Below, in pieces: positions 1 to 13,111 of a stretch of DNA of 64,000 nt. The first letter of the stretch is position 1. Each line of letters starts with the position of its first letter. The stretch is from the NCBI RefSeq assembly GCF_026212465.1, contig NC_080058.1:12792404-12856403 (forward strand), given 5' to 3'. The position numbers and the translations under genes were made by a program. The DNA comes from Amaranthus tricolor (lineage: Eukaryota > Streptophyta > Magnoliopsida > Caryophyllales > Amaranthaceae). The notes below the pieces were generated by a model that did not search any database, had not been told where the DNA came from, and was given only the letters and a program-made list of their open reading frames with translations.

Positions 1-2596
1 TGATATTGAATACTCTAAAGTAATTTATAGGCTATTAGCCTATTAATAATCGATCGTAATTCACTTATCATAATTCGATCTATTAAAGACTTATAGTAAA
101 TGAAACTAGTACTCCACCTTTTTTGTTACTTTGAATTAAATAGCCTATATTATGCAATTTTACCAAATTCAATAATAAAAATATTTAATATTTGATATAA
201 AATATTTATATTACTCAAATAAATTATTTTAGATTAAGATAACTAATTGTCCAATTTGATGAATATATTACTCAATTGATACATTACTTGCACAAAATGT
301 TATTGGTTATTTGGATAGCACACGGATAAGGTGTTTTAGTCGTTGGATTATAATGTTAATATCAGATCAGCGGTCAAGAACGTGCCACGTCATCGTCATT
401 TGATAAAACATGGCTTAAAGTTCCTTTCTTCATCCTTTCCTTTAACACCGAGTCAGCGACATTCCCAAATCCCGCCCAAATAAACCCTAACTCAACTCTC
501 TCTTCTTCATCCTCTCACTGAAACCGGCGGCCCTCTTACAATACCATCTGTTCTCCTCCAATCCGGCCGGTAGAACACGTTCATCTCCAGCAGACTGTAG
601 TACCGTAGGTATGAAGTTCTTGTTTTTTTTCTTTTCTCTGTACCGTAGCAATTGTATCTGTTAGTAGCAATTTGGCATTCTTTATCTTTCAAAATGAGCT
701 GGTAATTGGAATTAGGCACCAAGTTCTACTGTAAAACTCCTTCTTCCTTTTGATCTAACTTTGATTTGCATTTGAGTTCTAATTTTGTAATGAGCTGAAT
801 TTTATTTTATCATAGATTTTTAGGGATGTGATTGAGAGGAATGATGAGTCCACGAGGGTTTTCCAAGCTGCCAAGTTGTGACAGGTTTTGATTGAGATGA
901 TACATAAGAATATGAACCGGAATTGTTTTTCTGATCATTTAGAGATTTAGAACGATTGGATCCAATCCCTAAATCGAAATCAAAGTTGTTCAAAGATTTA
1001 CCAGATTTACCATAATTAGAATTCATATTTTATTCTTTGGATATCAAAATTGAAGTATAGATTTGCAGAATCCTAATGAAAAATGAAAAATTGTGAAAAC
1101 AGAAAAATTGAAAAAAGTACCTGAGATCAAAACAGAAAAACAGAAAAATTGAAGTATTGTAAACAGTAAAATTCTCTTCCGTATGAATTGTGTTGCTAGT
1201 TATATTCATTGTGTTGCTAGTTATATTCATTATGTTGCTAGTTCAATGCTCTTCCGTATGAAGGTTTAGTTCAATTTCTGTATGAACTGTAATGAACAAA
1301 CATTGTTGTTGCTGCACAGACCTACTGAGCTGCTGCTGACTCTTGCTCTTATAATCTGTATGTACTGATACTAGTTAATGGCTGCAACTTATAATCTGTA
1401 TGTACTTGCTATGCTGATGAATTGAACAATCAAATTGAATAACCAATCTGGATTACATGCTGTTTGACTTCAGAATGCACCAATGCACAGATTGTGATCA
1501 TATTTGGTTGCTCAACACAGGATTGATCTCAAGCATATTCATTCAAATCTGAACTAAGCATATTTGGTTATGTTGGAAATTGATTTTTTGTAATTTTTGT
1601 TCATGTAATTTTGCCATGGAATTTGTTTTTCGTTCTTTGTGTAAATTGATTTTGAATATTTTTGACTAAATTTTTTCATTGTATTAGTAATCTTTAATAT
1701 AGTTTGTCTTCATGGTTCTAATTGTTCATAACTTCAATTTTATCATCAGTGTTTATCTTAGATTACATGAAATTGTAAGTTTGGGTTGAACTGTTCAACT
1801 GTCAATTCGATTCTTCAACAACTATTCAACTATAAATCTCCAAATGTCACTGTACTCTTGCATCTGTTTTCTTGTTTGGGTTGAAATTGTAAGTTTTTGT
1901 ATAGAAAAAGGCTGATATTCATGGTTAGCTTTATCAAATGGCCCCTTGTAAGTTGTTCATATGTTGTTCCTATGTTGAAATGGTTGCAACTGTCAAGTTT
2001 TTGTAAGTTGTTCATCTGTTGAACCCCTGTTCTGGTGTTATTAGTTAGCTTAATCAAATGGACCAAAATTGGCATCATTTTCTTTGTTATTGGTCATACC
2101 ACTATGGTTTTTGCTTCACAATTCACAATCATATATTGGATCTGAATATTCTAACATAAATGTTTTTGCTTCTATCGGACACAATTTCCACAGTATCACG
2201 AAGAAACAAATTTGTTGATGATGGATCAAGGAGAGCTGTGATCTGCTCATTGTAGTGAAAAAATATTCAAATATTGTTGGTGTCATTCCTCTATGGGAAC
2301 TACGCGTAAACGCATCGGACCATACCCAGGATTCGGAGGCTTACTTGCACTCTTAGTTGGTGTAGTCTGAGTTGAAGTAGTCTCAGAATACCCACTATAA
2401 GTCCTCCAAGCAGTTTTTCTTTGTCACTCATTTTTAATAGCTTATTATTCGGAGAAGTATAAGATAGTTTGTAATTGTATTAGTAATCTTGAATATATAT
2501 TAATGTATAATTTTGTTCAAACAATGTTCAATACTTCTTTTGAAATTAGAAGATGGGATTAAATTTGTTCAATCTCTAATTCTTAATTGTAGGAAG
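1..2596. other. AT-rich region upstream of hAT transposase; no gene seen
   Basis: No coding region can be supported here. The stretch from about 430 to 620 has pyrimidine-rich, CT-repeat leader-like sequence, and a polypyrimidine tract with TAG at about 2581-2590 just before the transposase ATG looks like a splice acceptor. This part may therefore be 5'UTR exons and an intron of the hAT transposase gene (inference). No hAT left terminal repeat matching the right end at 18964-18978 is visible, so the left end lies outside the window or is lost. A direct repeat is present near 1192-1240, and an imperfect duplication lies within about 1921-2065. Confidence 0.5.
1192..1240. repeat. short tandem repeat, about 21-bp unit
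   Basis: The unit gtgttgctagttatattcat is present about two and a half times with a single-base change in the last copy. No function is apparent. Confidence 0.6.
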
Positions 2597-4259
2597 ATGA
2601 ATTTTAATGAGGCAAATGAAGCTAATGGTTTTCAATTTGACAATATTTCAAACACGGGTAATTTGTTAATCTAATGGTTCAAGTACCTTATATGTTTTGT
2701 GTACTTTATCATTCTTTTGCATTGTGATATTGGGATAAATTACTAGCATGTGTATTATTTTGTTGAAATTAACAGCGTTTGAAGAGTTACAAACTAGTGT
2801 ATCCACTCCAAGGAATGTGAACCCGAACCCTAGACAAGTTTTCCAACGTCCTATTCGTCCACCAAAGCGTGGAAAAACTATTAGAGGAAGAGGTGGAATT
2901 TATTTAGCTGGAGGTCGAAGGCGAACTAGAACTGAGTTTCAGGAGGATATTGAAGAACTTGGAAAGCGTACCTCACCAGTTTGGGATCATTTTACCATAG
3001 TGGCCGAGAAGGATGATAACAATGTTGTTATTTCATTACATGCTGTTTGTCGCCATTGTAAGAATACTGATTATAGAGCCGAAGGTCACTATGGAACCTC
3101 TAATTGTAGAAATCACCTCAAGACTTGTGAACCTTACCAAGAATGGCTTGCTAAAAATGGTGATCTCATTGGTGATTTTAGTCAGAGAAAATATTGTTCT
3201 CTTTTTGCCGAGGCCATTATGTACCATGGATACCCCTTAAGCATGGTTGAGCACAAATTCACAAGAAAATTGCATCGTTACTTGAATCCAAAGGTGAAGA
3301 ATATATCTAGATCCACAATCACTCGATGGTGCATGAGGAAAAATTCTAAGTTAAGGAAAATTTTATTTGAAACTTTGAAGGATTTAGATAGCAAGGTGTC
3401 TTTGACATGTGACATTTGGACAACTTGCACATCTCGTGGATACTTGACTTTAACGGCTCATTATATTGACAAGGATTGGTGTTTGAAGTCGAAAGTTCTT
3501 AATTTTCGTCATTTCCCTCCCCCACACACTGGTCATGCGATTTATGAGCTTGTTTATATAATGATCAAGGATTGGGGTCTTGAATTAAAGGTTATGTGCA
3601 TGACTGTTGACAACACAACCAATAATGATTCCATGATCCCCTTGTTACAAGAATGTTTAAATGGCCATTCGTCTTTTCCATGTGATGGTGCACATTTTCA
3701 TATTCGTTGTGCGGCACACATTTTAAATTTGATTGTTAAAGATGGATTAAAAGCAATTGATCCTGCTGTCAAACTTGTGCGTGATAATGTCAAGTACATT
3801 GATTCATCCGAGGCAAGGATGATTAGGTTTAGAGATTTTGTATCTCAATTGGAAAAACCTTCTTCGCTGAAATTGTGGTTGGATGTTGTAACGAGAAGGA
3901 ACTCTACATACTTAATGTTGAAGCAAGCTCTTGACTATAGAGTTGCGGTGAATCGCTTTGGTAGTACTGAGCCTGACTACACCTTAAAGCTCACTGATCG
4001 TGAGTGGGAATCTGTTGAAAACATGGCTTCTATTCTTCAACCTTTCTATGAAATGACCAATCTTTTTTCTGGGTCAGATTATCCCACTGCAAATCTATAT
4101 TTTGAACAAGTTTGTAAGGCAAAATACCACCTACGACGTGCTTGTGAAAGTGAGGATACCTGCATTAGAGGGACGGGAAATGAGATGTTTGAGAAGTTAG
4201 AGAAATATTGGGGCGAGTCCTCTTTAATTTTGTCTATTGCTGCGGTGTTTGACCCTAGG
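2597..4259 (+). pseudogene. hAT transposase, 5' part (exons 1 and 2)
   Basis: Exon 1 is 2597-2657 (ATG at 2597) and exon 2 is 2776-4259, with an intron bounded by GT at 2658 and AG at 2774-2775; the phase is kept. Residues 1-515 are encoded. A BED zinc finger spans about residues 85-140 (W90, C112, C115, H134, C138). The RNase-H-like core shows D233 in a CDIW motif, D299 in TVDNTTNND, and C332-A-A-H335. The usual Arg-Trp of the TRWNST motif reads Arg-Arg here: residue 395 is AGG at 3897-3899. The frame then meets the TSD ctagg (4255-4259) and is cut by the gypsy LTR directly after FDPR. The product would excise and reintegrate hAT elements; as split it cannot be made in full. Confidence 0.9.
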
Positions 4260-4414
4260 TGTCACAGGCTCAAATTTCTTAATCTTAATCTTCCGATTAA
4301 TTATTCCGAAATTTCTTTTCGAAGTCCTAATCCTTTGGTTATCTAATTCAAATCACCTTGAATTCCTAAACCTTATTCCGATTTTTGTAATTTCTTCCAA
4401 ATATTAAACTTAAA

Positions 4415-4434
4415 AATATATATATATATATATA
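4415..4434. repeat. (AT)n microsatellite, short allele in 5' LTR
   Basis: About ten AT units. It is the counterpart of the tract at 12948-13109 in the other LTR. Confidence 0.9.
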
Positions 4435-4966
4435 TTCTTAAATTTCTTTATAATCACTAAAATATTATTTTATTATTTTATACTACGAAAAGTAAAATTT
4501 TAATATTATATTTACGGTTTTATTAAAACGTTACGTTTCAATTTCGTTTCCTTAAACTAACTTTACTACTTATCATTTTAACTATACAACTTTGATTTAA
4601 TTATTTTATACCTAAAAATTAACTATATTTTTCTTATTAACTTTAAGTATAGTTTTAACTAAAATTTTCTAAGTAAACTATCATATTTTCATAATCAAAC
4701 CTTAATCATACTTTCCCATTAATTAAAACATTTCACTAGTATAAACTAGAATAAAAATTTGATGAATCAAAATTCTTTCTACATCAATCCATAATGTTCA
4801 TCACTTACACAAGCTATCACCATTTCCTTACACAAGTTAACCTTCTTCTACACTCCAAACTCTTACACATCCACTTACACATTCACTTACACACTCTAAA
4901 TCACTTACACAAGTAAACCTTCTTTTTCATACAATATTATGAACTAAAAAGTTGCCCAAAACCCAT

Positions 4967-4974
4967 TATAAATA
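4967..4974 (+). promoter_or_regulatory. TATA-like box in 5' LTR
   Basis: TATAAATA is followed by a C-rich leader, as expected for an LTR promoter. The identical site is present in the 3' LTR at 13642-13649. Confidence 0.5.
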
Positions 4975-5952
4975 CCCCTTCTTAGCCATGAGATCACTTG
5001 CACCCCCATCATCAAATCTTTCTACCATTCTTTCTTATATCTTCACTTCATTAACATCTTACTAACTTTATACCCTTTTTATTTGTTGAAGAATCAAATG
5101 AAGATGGAGCTTGATCTTATCACTTCTTAAGCCAATAATCATCAACTTTTGAAAAGTCAAGTATTATTTTTTGGAGTTTGGATATCATTTTCTTTTGGGT
5201 AATTGAATCTTTGAAGCATGGAACCTTGAAGACTTTCTCTTTTGGAGCTTATTTCTTTAAAGTTGTTATTTTCCTATTATTATTCTCATACTTGGTTTAG
5301 CACCACCTTCGGAGGAAAATGGTACACATTTTCTTAACTCTCTCGTTATGTGATATTTATTTATAGTTACTCGATAATATAAAAGCATGATCAACATGAT
5401 TTTATTTTAGTCACTTGAACTTTATATGGTAATATTAAAGTCATATCCAGTTTAATGATATTTTCGTCAAAACAATAATACTTTTGGGACACTCGAAAAA
5501 AAAAGCCATATATATGAAAATTTTTGATTAATATGATAATATAAATATATATGAATTTTACTAGTTAAATAAACTTATGTGTTTAAAATGATTCCATATC
5601 ATCTTGGTGTTTTGATAAATTTTTAATCGGTTTATTGGTAAAATAGTCAAACAAATTTGTTAAAATGCTTAGCATTGTTTTTCTTGAAAACTCATTTCAT
5701 ATAGATTTTGGACCCTTAATAACTTGTCGGATTATGTTATTTTTATAGTGATGATAGATCCGTTTTACTATTTTACTGGTTATTTGATAAAATATGTTAT
5801 TAAGTACTTAGAAATATTACCCTTGACTGTTATGATTATTTATGACATAATAATGACTTAGTTTAGCCTCAGGATTCTTAGTATAGCTACGAAAATTTGT
5901 TATTTAATTAATATTAATTTATTAGATACTAGTAATTTGTTTCTATTAAAAG

Positions 5953-6143
5953 TAGGGGTGTTCAAAAATATCCGGATTCGAAAACCCGATCCGAAAAACC
6001 CGCTATCCGATTTTTAAAACCGGGTAATTTACCCGGTTTTCCAAATTCGGATAATTCGGGTCGGGTACCCGGTTTCAAAACCGGGTATTCGGGTCGGATA
6101 CGGATCGCGAATTTTGGAAAACCGGGTACCCGGTATCCGGTTT

Positions 6144-6192
<49 letters not shown>

Positions 6193-7178
6193 GTCAAAAA
6201 TGAAATTGAAAAGTAAAACCCTAAATGACTAAATCTATCAGATTCCTTCTACCTTGGGCCGTTTTCTATTCCTTTCTTCCAGTATTCGCCATTCGATATT
6301 GCTTCTTCTTCCTCCTTCGTTCTTCTTGTTTGCTGGGCTGCTGGCTGCTGCTTGCCTTCTTCCTCCTTCACCATTCACGACGTCGTCTTTAATTGGGTAA
6401 GTTTGTTTCAATTTTTTTGCCATCTTCTTCTTCTTCAGTGTAGCTTCTTCTTCTTCAGTACCTTTTTAATTTGTTTTTTGCCATTTTTCGATTTTGTTAT
6501 CTACTTATCTTAGTTCATCACCATTTTCGCATTAAACGATTTTGTCACAGAACATCTTCACTCTTCACTCTTCGGTACTTATTTAATTTTTTTTTTTGCC
6601 ATTTTCGATTGTGTACCAGATTTAATCTGCCTTTTTCGGTAATGAGTTGAAGATCTACATGGATTCTTACCCACCGGTTCCACCATCTAGATTTTCGGTA
6701 GTTCTTTATCATTTGTTCAAAATTTTGATATTTGTTCTGATATTCTGTATTTTTGTTGTGATATTCTGATTTTCGTTTGCCATTTAATTTGATAAACTGC
6801 TGTCTGTGAATTGATTGTGTACAATTAATGATGAACCAATTGTGATATTCAGATATTCTGTATTTTTGTTTTTTGCTTTACATTTGGAGATGAACTGATG
6901 AATGAACTAATTGAAATTGATTATGAACTGATTGCACTAGAAGAGATGGAGGAAGTCAGGAAGGTTAGCATAAATTTTAAAAGAAATAATGAAAAAAAAA
7001 AAAACAAAACCGGGTATCCGGTATGGCGGTATCCGACCCGGTTTAAACCGGGTACCCAAATTCCGGGTACCCGGTTTAAACCGGGTCGGATCCGGAATAC
7101 AAATTTAACTATCCGGAAAACCGGGTAACCGGTTTTTCGGAACCGGGTCGACCCGGTATCCGGTTTTGAACACCCCTA
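5953..7178. mobile_element. non-autonomous hAT element inside the 5' LTR
   Basis: Terminal inverted repeats TAGGGGTGTTCAAAA and TTTTGAACACCCCTA are flanked by a perfect 8-bp target duplication, attaaaag (5945-5952 and 7179-7186). Both ends carry arrays of palindromic CCGGGTACCCGG-type repeats. A T-tract lies at about 6146-6188. No transposase domain is present; short open frames inside are not supported. The same insertion, with the same TSD, is in the 3' LTR, so it was in the LTR before the last retrotransposition. Confidence 0.93.
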
Positions 7179-8107
7179 ATTAAAAGGGTAGAATTGTCAA
7201 AATTTTGACTAGTGGAAGTTTGACTTATAAGAATGTAAACTATTTTGGTTTAGAGTCTTATTTGATATTGCATGATATTGATTGTATGACTCTGATAGTA
7301 AGGTAACGTCGAATTATGGACCGGCATGTAAAATCCCGGCGTCCGTGTTAGCCGGCACGTAAAATGCGGTGTCAGACAGGGGGTCCGAGAAAAACCCATC
7401 CTGTGAAGTCTCGAGCATAACAGTATTGAGAGGAGTGACGACTCCCACCACAGTTAGGGTTTAGGACTACGGTCCTCACCTAACCAGACCCTTACATATA
7501 TCAGTTGTCATTATTGTTGTGATCTTGTGATGTGCTATGATGGTAAAGCTATGAGGCTTAATTGAACTTGATTAAATAAGCATTAAGGTTACCAAGTATT
7601 TAGTAGCAGTAATGAACTTCTGCAAGTATTGAGAATGTAACTTAATGGCTTAGTAAAAGTCAATAATGAGTAATAACCTTCTATATTGTGCTTGATGATT
7701 ATTCTGTAAGCATGATTTAACTATCGCATCATAAGCTTGTTGAGAAAATTGTACTCGGCTTTATCGCTGACCGATTTAATCGGCTGTCATCCATATTATG
7801 GATGACAGTATTTTGCAGGAAAATTTAGCTCAGGTTTCGATCCAGGCCGCAACTTTAATTATTCTATCGAGGACTTAGCTTCAATGATTTTACTTGATGA
7901 CTATATTGTACTTATGTTTTTTTTATTGTATTTAAGTAAACCTTATTTTATATTTTCTCAGTTGTAAGATATTTTTTTTACTTATGTTTTGAACAATTTT
8001 ATTTTAAATGGTTTTTAGCAGTTCGGCGTTTTACACTTCCGCATTATTTATCTTAAGTATAATTATTAATGTTAATTATGTATCGAGAGTGCCGCTCCTG
8101 CTACACG

Positions 8108-8119
8108 TGGTATCAGAGC
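8108..8119 (+). other. primer binding site (initiator Met tRNA)
   Basis: TGGTATCAGAGC lies two bases after the 5' LTR. It matches the complement of the 3' end of plant initiator methionine tRNA, the usual primer of plant gypsy elements. Confidence 0.9.
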
Positions 8120-8359
8120 TAAAGTTACTCGAATCTTGGAATTTTAGTTCCATGTGAAAGGATCGATAGCTGACTCAAAAAAAAAAATTATAAAAAAAAA
8201 GAAAAAAGAAAAGAATTTCAAATGATTTTCAAAACAAGTCTTCCTAAAAATTCTATTTGTTTTCTATGTGCTTATGTGACTATGTGTAAAATTACGTGCC
8301 AGATTAATTAAGTTAATGTGAAAGTCAGTCACATGTTTAAAAAATTTTTTAGGTGAGAA

Positions 8360-11300
8360 ATGGCGTAACTTCATCCGATCACGAAGCTAAAGTTCGAGAG
8401 CTAGAAGCACAACTAGCTCGGATGGAAAGGACAAATGAGTGACTGATCACCCTCATGGAGAATCAGGCTCAAGAGGCCAATGACGACGTGAAATACTTTA
8501 AGAATATGGCATATCGTTGTCCGCCGCAATACGAAGGAGAAGCTGATCCGGTTCGCTTCGAGAATTTGCTCGCAGAGATGGAGAAACTTTTAGAGGTCAT
8601 TAACTGTCCAGCGCACCTAAAAGTAAAGCTGGCTTCTTTCTACCTATCTGGTCCAGCAGAGTTATGGTGGTGTTCTGTCAAGGCCACTATGACTGATACC
8701 TTTTGGGATGACTTTCTTATAACTCTTCGTCAACAATTCTATCCGCCATCACTCCAACGGAAAAAGGAGAATGAGTTCTTACATCTTCGTCAGGGTCGTA
8801 TGACCGTGATTGAGTATAGTTGTAAGTTCAATGAGTTATCTCGATTTGCTTCTGACATTGTAAGCAAAGAAAGTGTTCGTGCATCCCGCTTCTTCGAGGG
8901 TCTTAATCTTAAGATCCAAAAGGGGATTGGGAAGTATTCTGACTTCCGAGATCTCTACGACCGAGCGCTTGAGTATGAGAGGATCCTTGACAAGGAGGAC
9001 AACACCAACAAAAGAAAATTTGGTGGAGGCAACAACAACAGGAACAAGAGGCCAACCAATTGGGATCGCAAGCCGTTCCAACCAACAACTTCAACAAGAG
9101 TCACAGTTTGGAAGTGTCGCTTATGTGGTAAGGATCACCGAGGTCGTTCATGCACTGGGAAGATCATCTGCTTCAAATGCAAAAAGGAGGGTCATGTTTC
9201 CACTAATTGCCGAGAAGGGATTCAGTTGGGAGCTAGTAGTACTGGTAATTATGGAGCTCCTAGTTCTTCGGGAAATGTTCAGAGTATTGCAGCTAGGAGG
9301 ATTGCCGGTTTGCATGCTATTAGCAACCATGTAGACAATCTTCATCAGGCGTTTGAGGGTAAGGTCATTTCTGGTCACTTTGTCGTAGGAGACTCTTTGG
9401 CTCATATTTTTTTTGATTCAGGAGCTGACCGATCTTTTATCTCTTCTTCTTTCCTTCATAAATCCTCTATCTCTCTTGAACCTCAAAAATTTAATCTCCA
9501 AATTCTATTACCTGACGGTTCACCATTCCTATGTGACCGTATCTTTCCTCATTTCCCTCTTGAGATTTCGGACAACCATCTACCTGCCGATTTAATAGTG
9601 TTTGAGTTGGGTACATATGATATTATTTTGGGGATGGACTGGTTGGGACGTCATCATGCGAAGATTTTGTGTAAAGAGAAGATCGTTCGGGTTAAGGCTC
9701 TAGGTGGAGAATGTTTGATTAGGAAGAATTCTGTGTTTCCCATTCAAACCATTTCTGCAGTTCAAGCCATTGAGATGATTAAACATGAAGATAAGGGATA
9801 TTTGTGTTTTATTGCTAGTAGTGAGGAGAAAATCAAGTTAAGTCTTGAGGAAACCCCAATTGTTTGTGATTACCCTGATGTTTTCCCTGAGGATCTACCT
9901 GGTTTACCTCCAAGGAGAGAGGTTGACTTTCATTTAGATCTAATTTCTGATGCTACCCCTATCTCTAGGACTCCGTATCGTTTTGCTCCAGCTGAGTTAG
10001 CCGAATTGAAAAAGCAATTAGATGAGTTATTGGAGAAAGGTTTTATCCGACCTAGTGTGTCACCCTGGGGAGCCCCTGTTCTGTTTGTGAAGAAGAAGGA
10101 TGGAACGATGAGATTGTGTATTGATTATAGGGAGATTAATAAGATCACCATTAAGAACCATTACCCATTGCCCAGGATAGATGATTTGTTTTATCAGCTA
10201 AGAGGCGCTCAGGTGTTCTCGAAGATTGATTTAAGGTTTGGATATCATCAATTGAGGATAGCTGAGGAGGATGTTTCTAAAACAGCATTTCGGACCCGAT
10301 ATGGACATTATGAGTTTTTGGTGATGCCATTTGGGTTAACAAATGCACCTGCAGCATTTATGGATTTGATGCAGAGGTATCTTCGTCCTTATTTGGATAA
10401 ATTCGTGGTTGTTTTTATCGATGATATTTTGGTATATTCAAGGAGTAGGGAAGAACATGAAGAACACTTGAGAATGATTCTGGAGCTTTTGAGAAAAGAG
10501 AAATTGTATGGGAAGTTTAGTAAGTGTGAGTTTTGGCTTGAGGAAATTTCTTTTCTAGGTCATATGGTGTCTAAGGGTGGAATTTCTGTAGATCCTGAGA
10601 AGATTAAAGCAATAACGGACTGGCCGATTCCTAGAAATGTGACTGAAGTTCGGAGCTTTTTGGGATTAGCTGGGTACTATAGGAAATATGTTGAAAACTT
10701 TTCTAAGGTTGCTCGTCCGATGTTTAAGCTGTTGAAGAAAGGGATACGATTTCAGTGGAATGAGATGCACACAATTGCTTTCGAGGAATTAAAGAAAAGA
10801 CTTACTACCGCCCCTGTTTTAGCAATGCCTGATTGTAGCAAGCCATTCGAGGTCTATTGTGATGCTTCATTCGAAGGTTTAGGTTGTGTACTTATGCAAG
10901 AAGGAAAGGTCATAGCTTATGCATCGAGGCAGTTAAGGCCACATGAGGTGAATTACCCCGTGCATGACATTGAACTTGCTGCAGTGATCTTTGCTTTGAA
11001 GTTGTGGAGACATTATTTGTATGGGTTACCGGGTGTAAGATCTACACTGATCATCAAAATTTGAGGTATGTCTTCAACCAAAAAGAATTGAACATGCGCC
11101 AAAGGCGGTGGCTTGAGGTTATTAAGGATTATGATCTTGAAATTGTGTACCACCCTGGAAAAGCGAATAAGGTAGCTGATGCCTTGAGTAGGAGACCGAG
11201 AGTGTCTGTGAATGCCATTATGTCTGTACCATGGGAGTTGTATCGTGAGATGCAGAGTATGGGATTAGAGATTTGTAGTCGACACGAGGTTGGTCAGTAT

Positions 11301-12757
11301 TTGGGAGCAATGACTATACAATCCACTTTGTTTGATCGTATAATTGAGGCACAACTTGAGGATCCAGAGATTGTTGAGTTGATCCATAGAGTTGAGAAAA
11401 ATGAGACTGATGCTTTTGAGTTAGGAGAAAGAGGAGAGTTGAGGATGAACGGTAGATTGTGTGTTCCAAATCAATTTGAATTGAAGAATGAGATTCTGAA
11501 GGAAGGTCATCAAAGTTTATTTCATTTGCATCCAGGTCGAGATAGATTGAGGAGATAAGAGAGATATTTTGGTGGAAAGGTCTAAGGAAAGATGTCTCTA
11601 ATTTTGTGTCTAAGTGCCTAGTCTGCCAGAGGGTAAAGTTCGAGAGACAAAAGAGTTCAGGGTTGCTTCAACCGTTGCCTGTCCCAGATTGGAAGTGGGA
11701 CTCGATTTCTATGGACTTTGTGGTAGGGCTGCCAAGGACCCAACGAGGGAATGATGTTATTTGGGTCATTGTTGATAGATTGACCAAGGTCGCTAGATTT
11801 GTGCCAATGAAGAATACTTGGGGGGCCAAGAAATTAGCAGATGCCTATGTCCGAGAGATTGTCAGACTTCATGGTGTTCCGAGGACTATTGTTTCGGATA
11901 GGGATCCGAAGTTTTTATCGAGGTTTTGGGAAAAGTTGCAGGAAGCTTTTGGGAGTAAGTTGTGCTTGAGTACTGCTTTTCATCCTGCGACTGATGGTCA
12001 GACTGAGAGAACTATTCAGACTTTAGAGGATCTTTTGAGATGTTGTGTGTTGGACTTTGAGGGTTCTTGGGAAGATAAATTGCCGATGGTGGAATTCGCC
12101 TACAACAACAGTTTCCAATCTAGTATTAGGATGGCACCGTATGAAGCTCTTTATGGAAGGAAGTGTCGAGTACTTTTGTGTTGGGATTTGATGGATAGGA
12201 CCATTCCCGAAGGTCCAGATGTGATTCAGGAATCCATTGATGCGCTGAAGATTGTTCAACAGAACATGAGAGCAGCACAGAGCCGACAAAAGAGTTATGC
12301 TGATAATCGTCGAAAGATGTTGCAATTTGAGGTTGGCGACAAGGTTTTCCTAAAGGTTTCACCTACAAGAGGTGTCCAGCGTTTTGGAGTTCGAGGAAAG
12401 TTGAGTCAAAAATTTCTTGGACCTTTTGAGATCCTAAGGAGAGTCAGGGAAGTTTCTTATGAGTTGGCTTTACCTCCAAGTTTAGCAAAAGTTCATAATG
12501 TGTTCCATGTTTCACAGTTGAGGAAGTATGTTCATGATCCGTCTCATGTTCTAGCTCACGAGCCGCTTTTGATTGAGGAGTCTTTGGTGTATGAGGAACG
12601 ACCAATCAGGATCTTAGATACCCGAGTAAAAGACTTGAGAAATTCGAGGATTCCATTAGTCAAGGTTTTGTGGTCAAACCACGGGGTTGAAGAGGCAACT
12701 TGGGAAAAAGAGGTCGACATGAGAGAGCGTTATCCTAACCTTTTTGGTAAGTCCTAG
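8360..12757 (+). pseudogene. gypsy gag-pol polyprotein, broken
   Basis: The longest open stretch is 8455-11064. Order: gag capsid region, one CCHC knuckle (about 9165-9212), aspartic protease with DSGA near 9415, reverse transcriptase with FIDDILVY near 10414-10437, RNase H, integrase (C..C finger near 11612, Asp/Asp/Glu core in about 11710-12010), then a chromodomain-like tail ending 12757. Lesions seen: the likely ATG (8360) is one base out of frame with gag, TGA interrupts gag at 8440-8442, there is a frameshift near 11028-11040 in RNase H, and another near 11549-11560 at the start of integrase. The RT motif usually [10 protein letters not shown] has Phe for Ser. The encoded proteins would package, copy and integrate the element; this copy cannot make the full polyprotein. 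Confidence 0.93.
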
Positions 12758-12776
12758 TTTCGGGACAAAACTATCT

Positions 12777-12790
12777 AAAGGGGGAAAGAG
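12777..12790 (+). other. polypurine tract
   Basis: AAAGGGGGAAAGAG lies one base before the 3' LTR, where plus-strand DNA synthesis would start. Confidence 0.85.
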
Positions 12791-12944
12791 TTGTAACAGG
12801 CTCAAATTTCTAAATCTTAATCTTCCGATTAATTATTCCGAAATTTCTTTTCGAATTCCTAATCCTTTGGTTATCTAATTCAAATCACCTTGAATTCCTA
12901 AACCTTATTCCGATTTTTGTAATTTCTTCCAAATATTAAACTTA

Positions 12945-13111
<167 letters not shown>

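Larger units (their letters stand above)
4260..8105 (+). repeat. 5' LTR of the 12.5-kb gypsy
   Basis: This LTR is 3846 bp and contains a TATA-like box at 4967-4974, a short (TA)n tract at about 4415-4434 and a nested non-autonomous hAT element at 5953-7178. It is nearly colinear with the 3' LTR. The main differences are the (TA)n length, a 12-bp indel near 5205, a roughly 28-bp indel near 7790-7818 and scattered substitutions. Confidence 0.95.

Noticed and set aside
507..1230. Minus-strand short frames upstream of the hAT gene
   Set aside because: Low-complexity or unremarkable translations with no recognisable domain, no partner exon and no codon signal.
1192..1240. Direct repeats considered as a CRISPR-like array
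   Set aside because: The units are contiguous with no spacers, and the DNA is plant nuclear sequence. No CRISPR array was seen anywhere.
6238..6423. Small minus-strand frame repeated at 14913-15098
   Set aside because: It is conserved only because the passenger hAT element is present in both LTRs. It has no domain and sits in leader-like CT-rich sequence.
6898..7128. Small plus-strand frame repeated at 15572-15784
   Set aside because: It runs through subterminal CCGGGTACC repeats of the passenger element, and the two copies diverge in frame. Not a gene.
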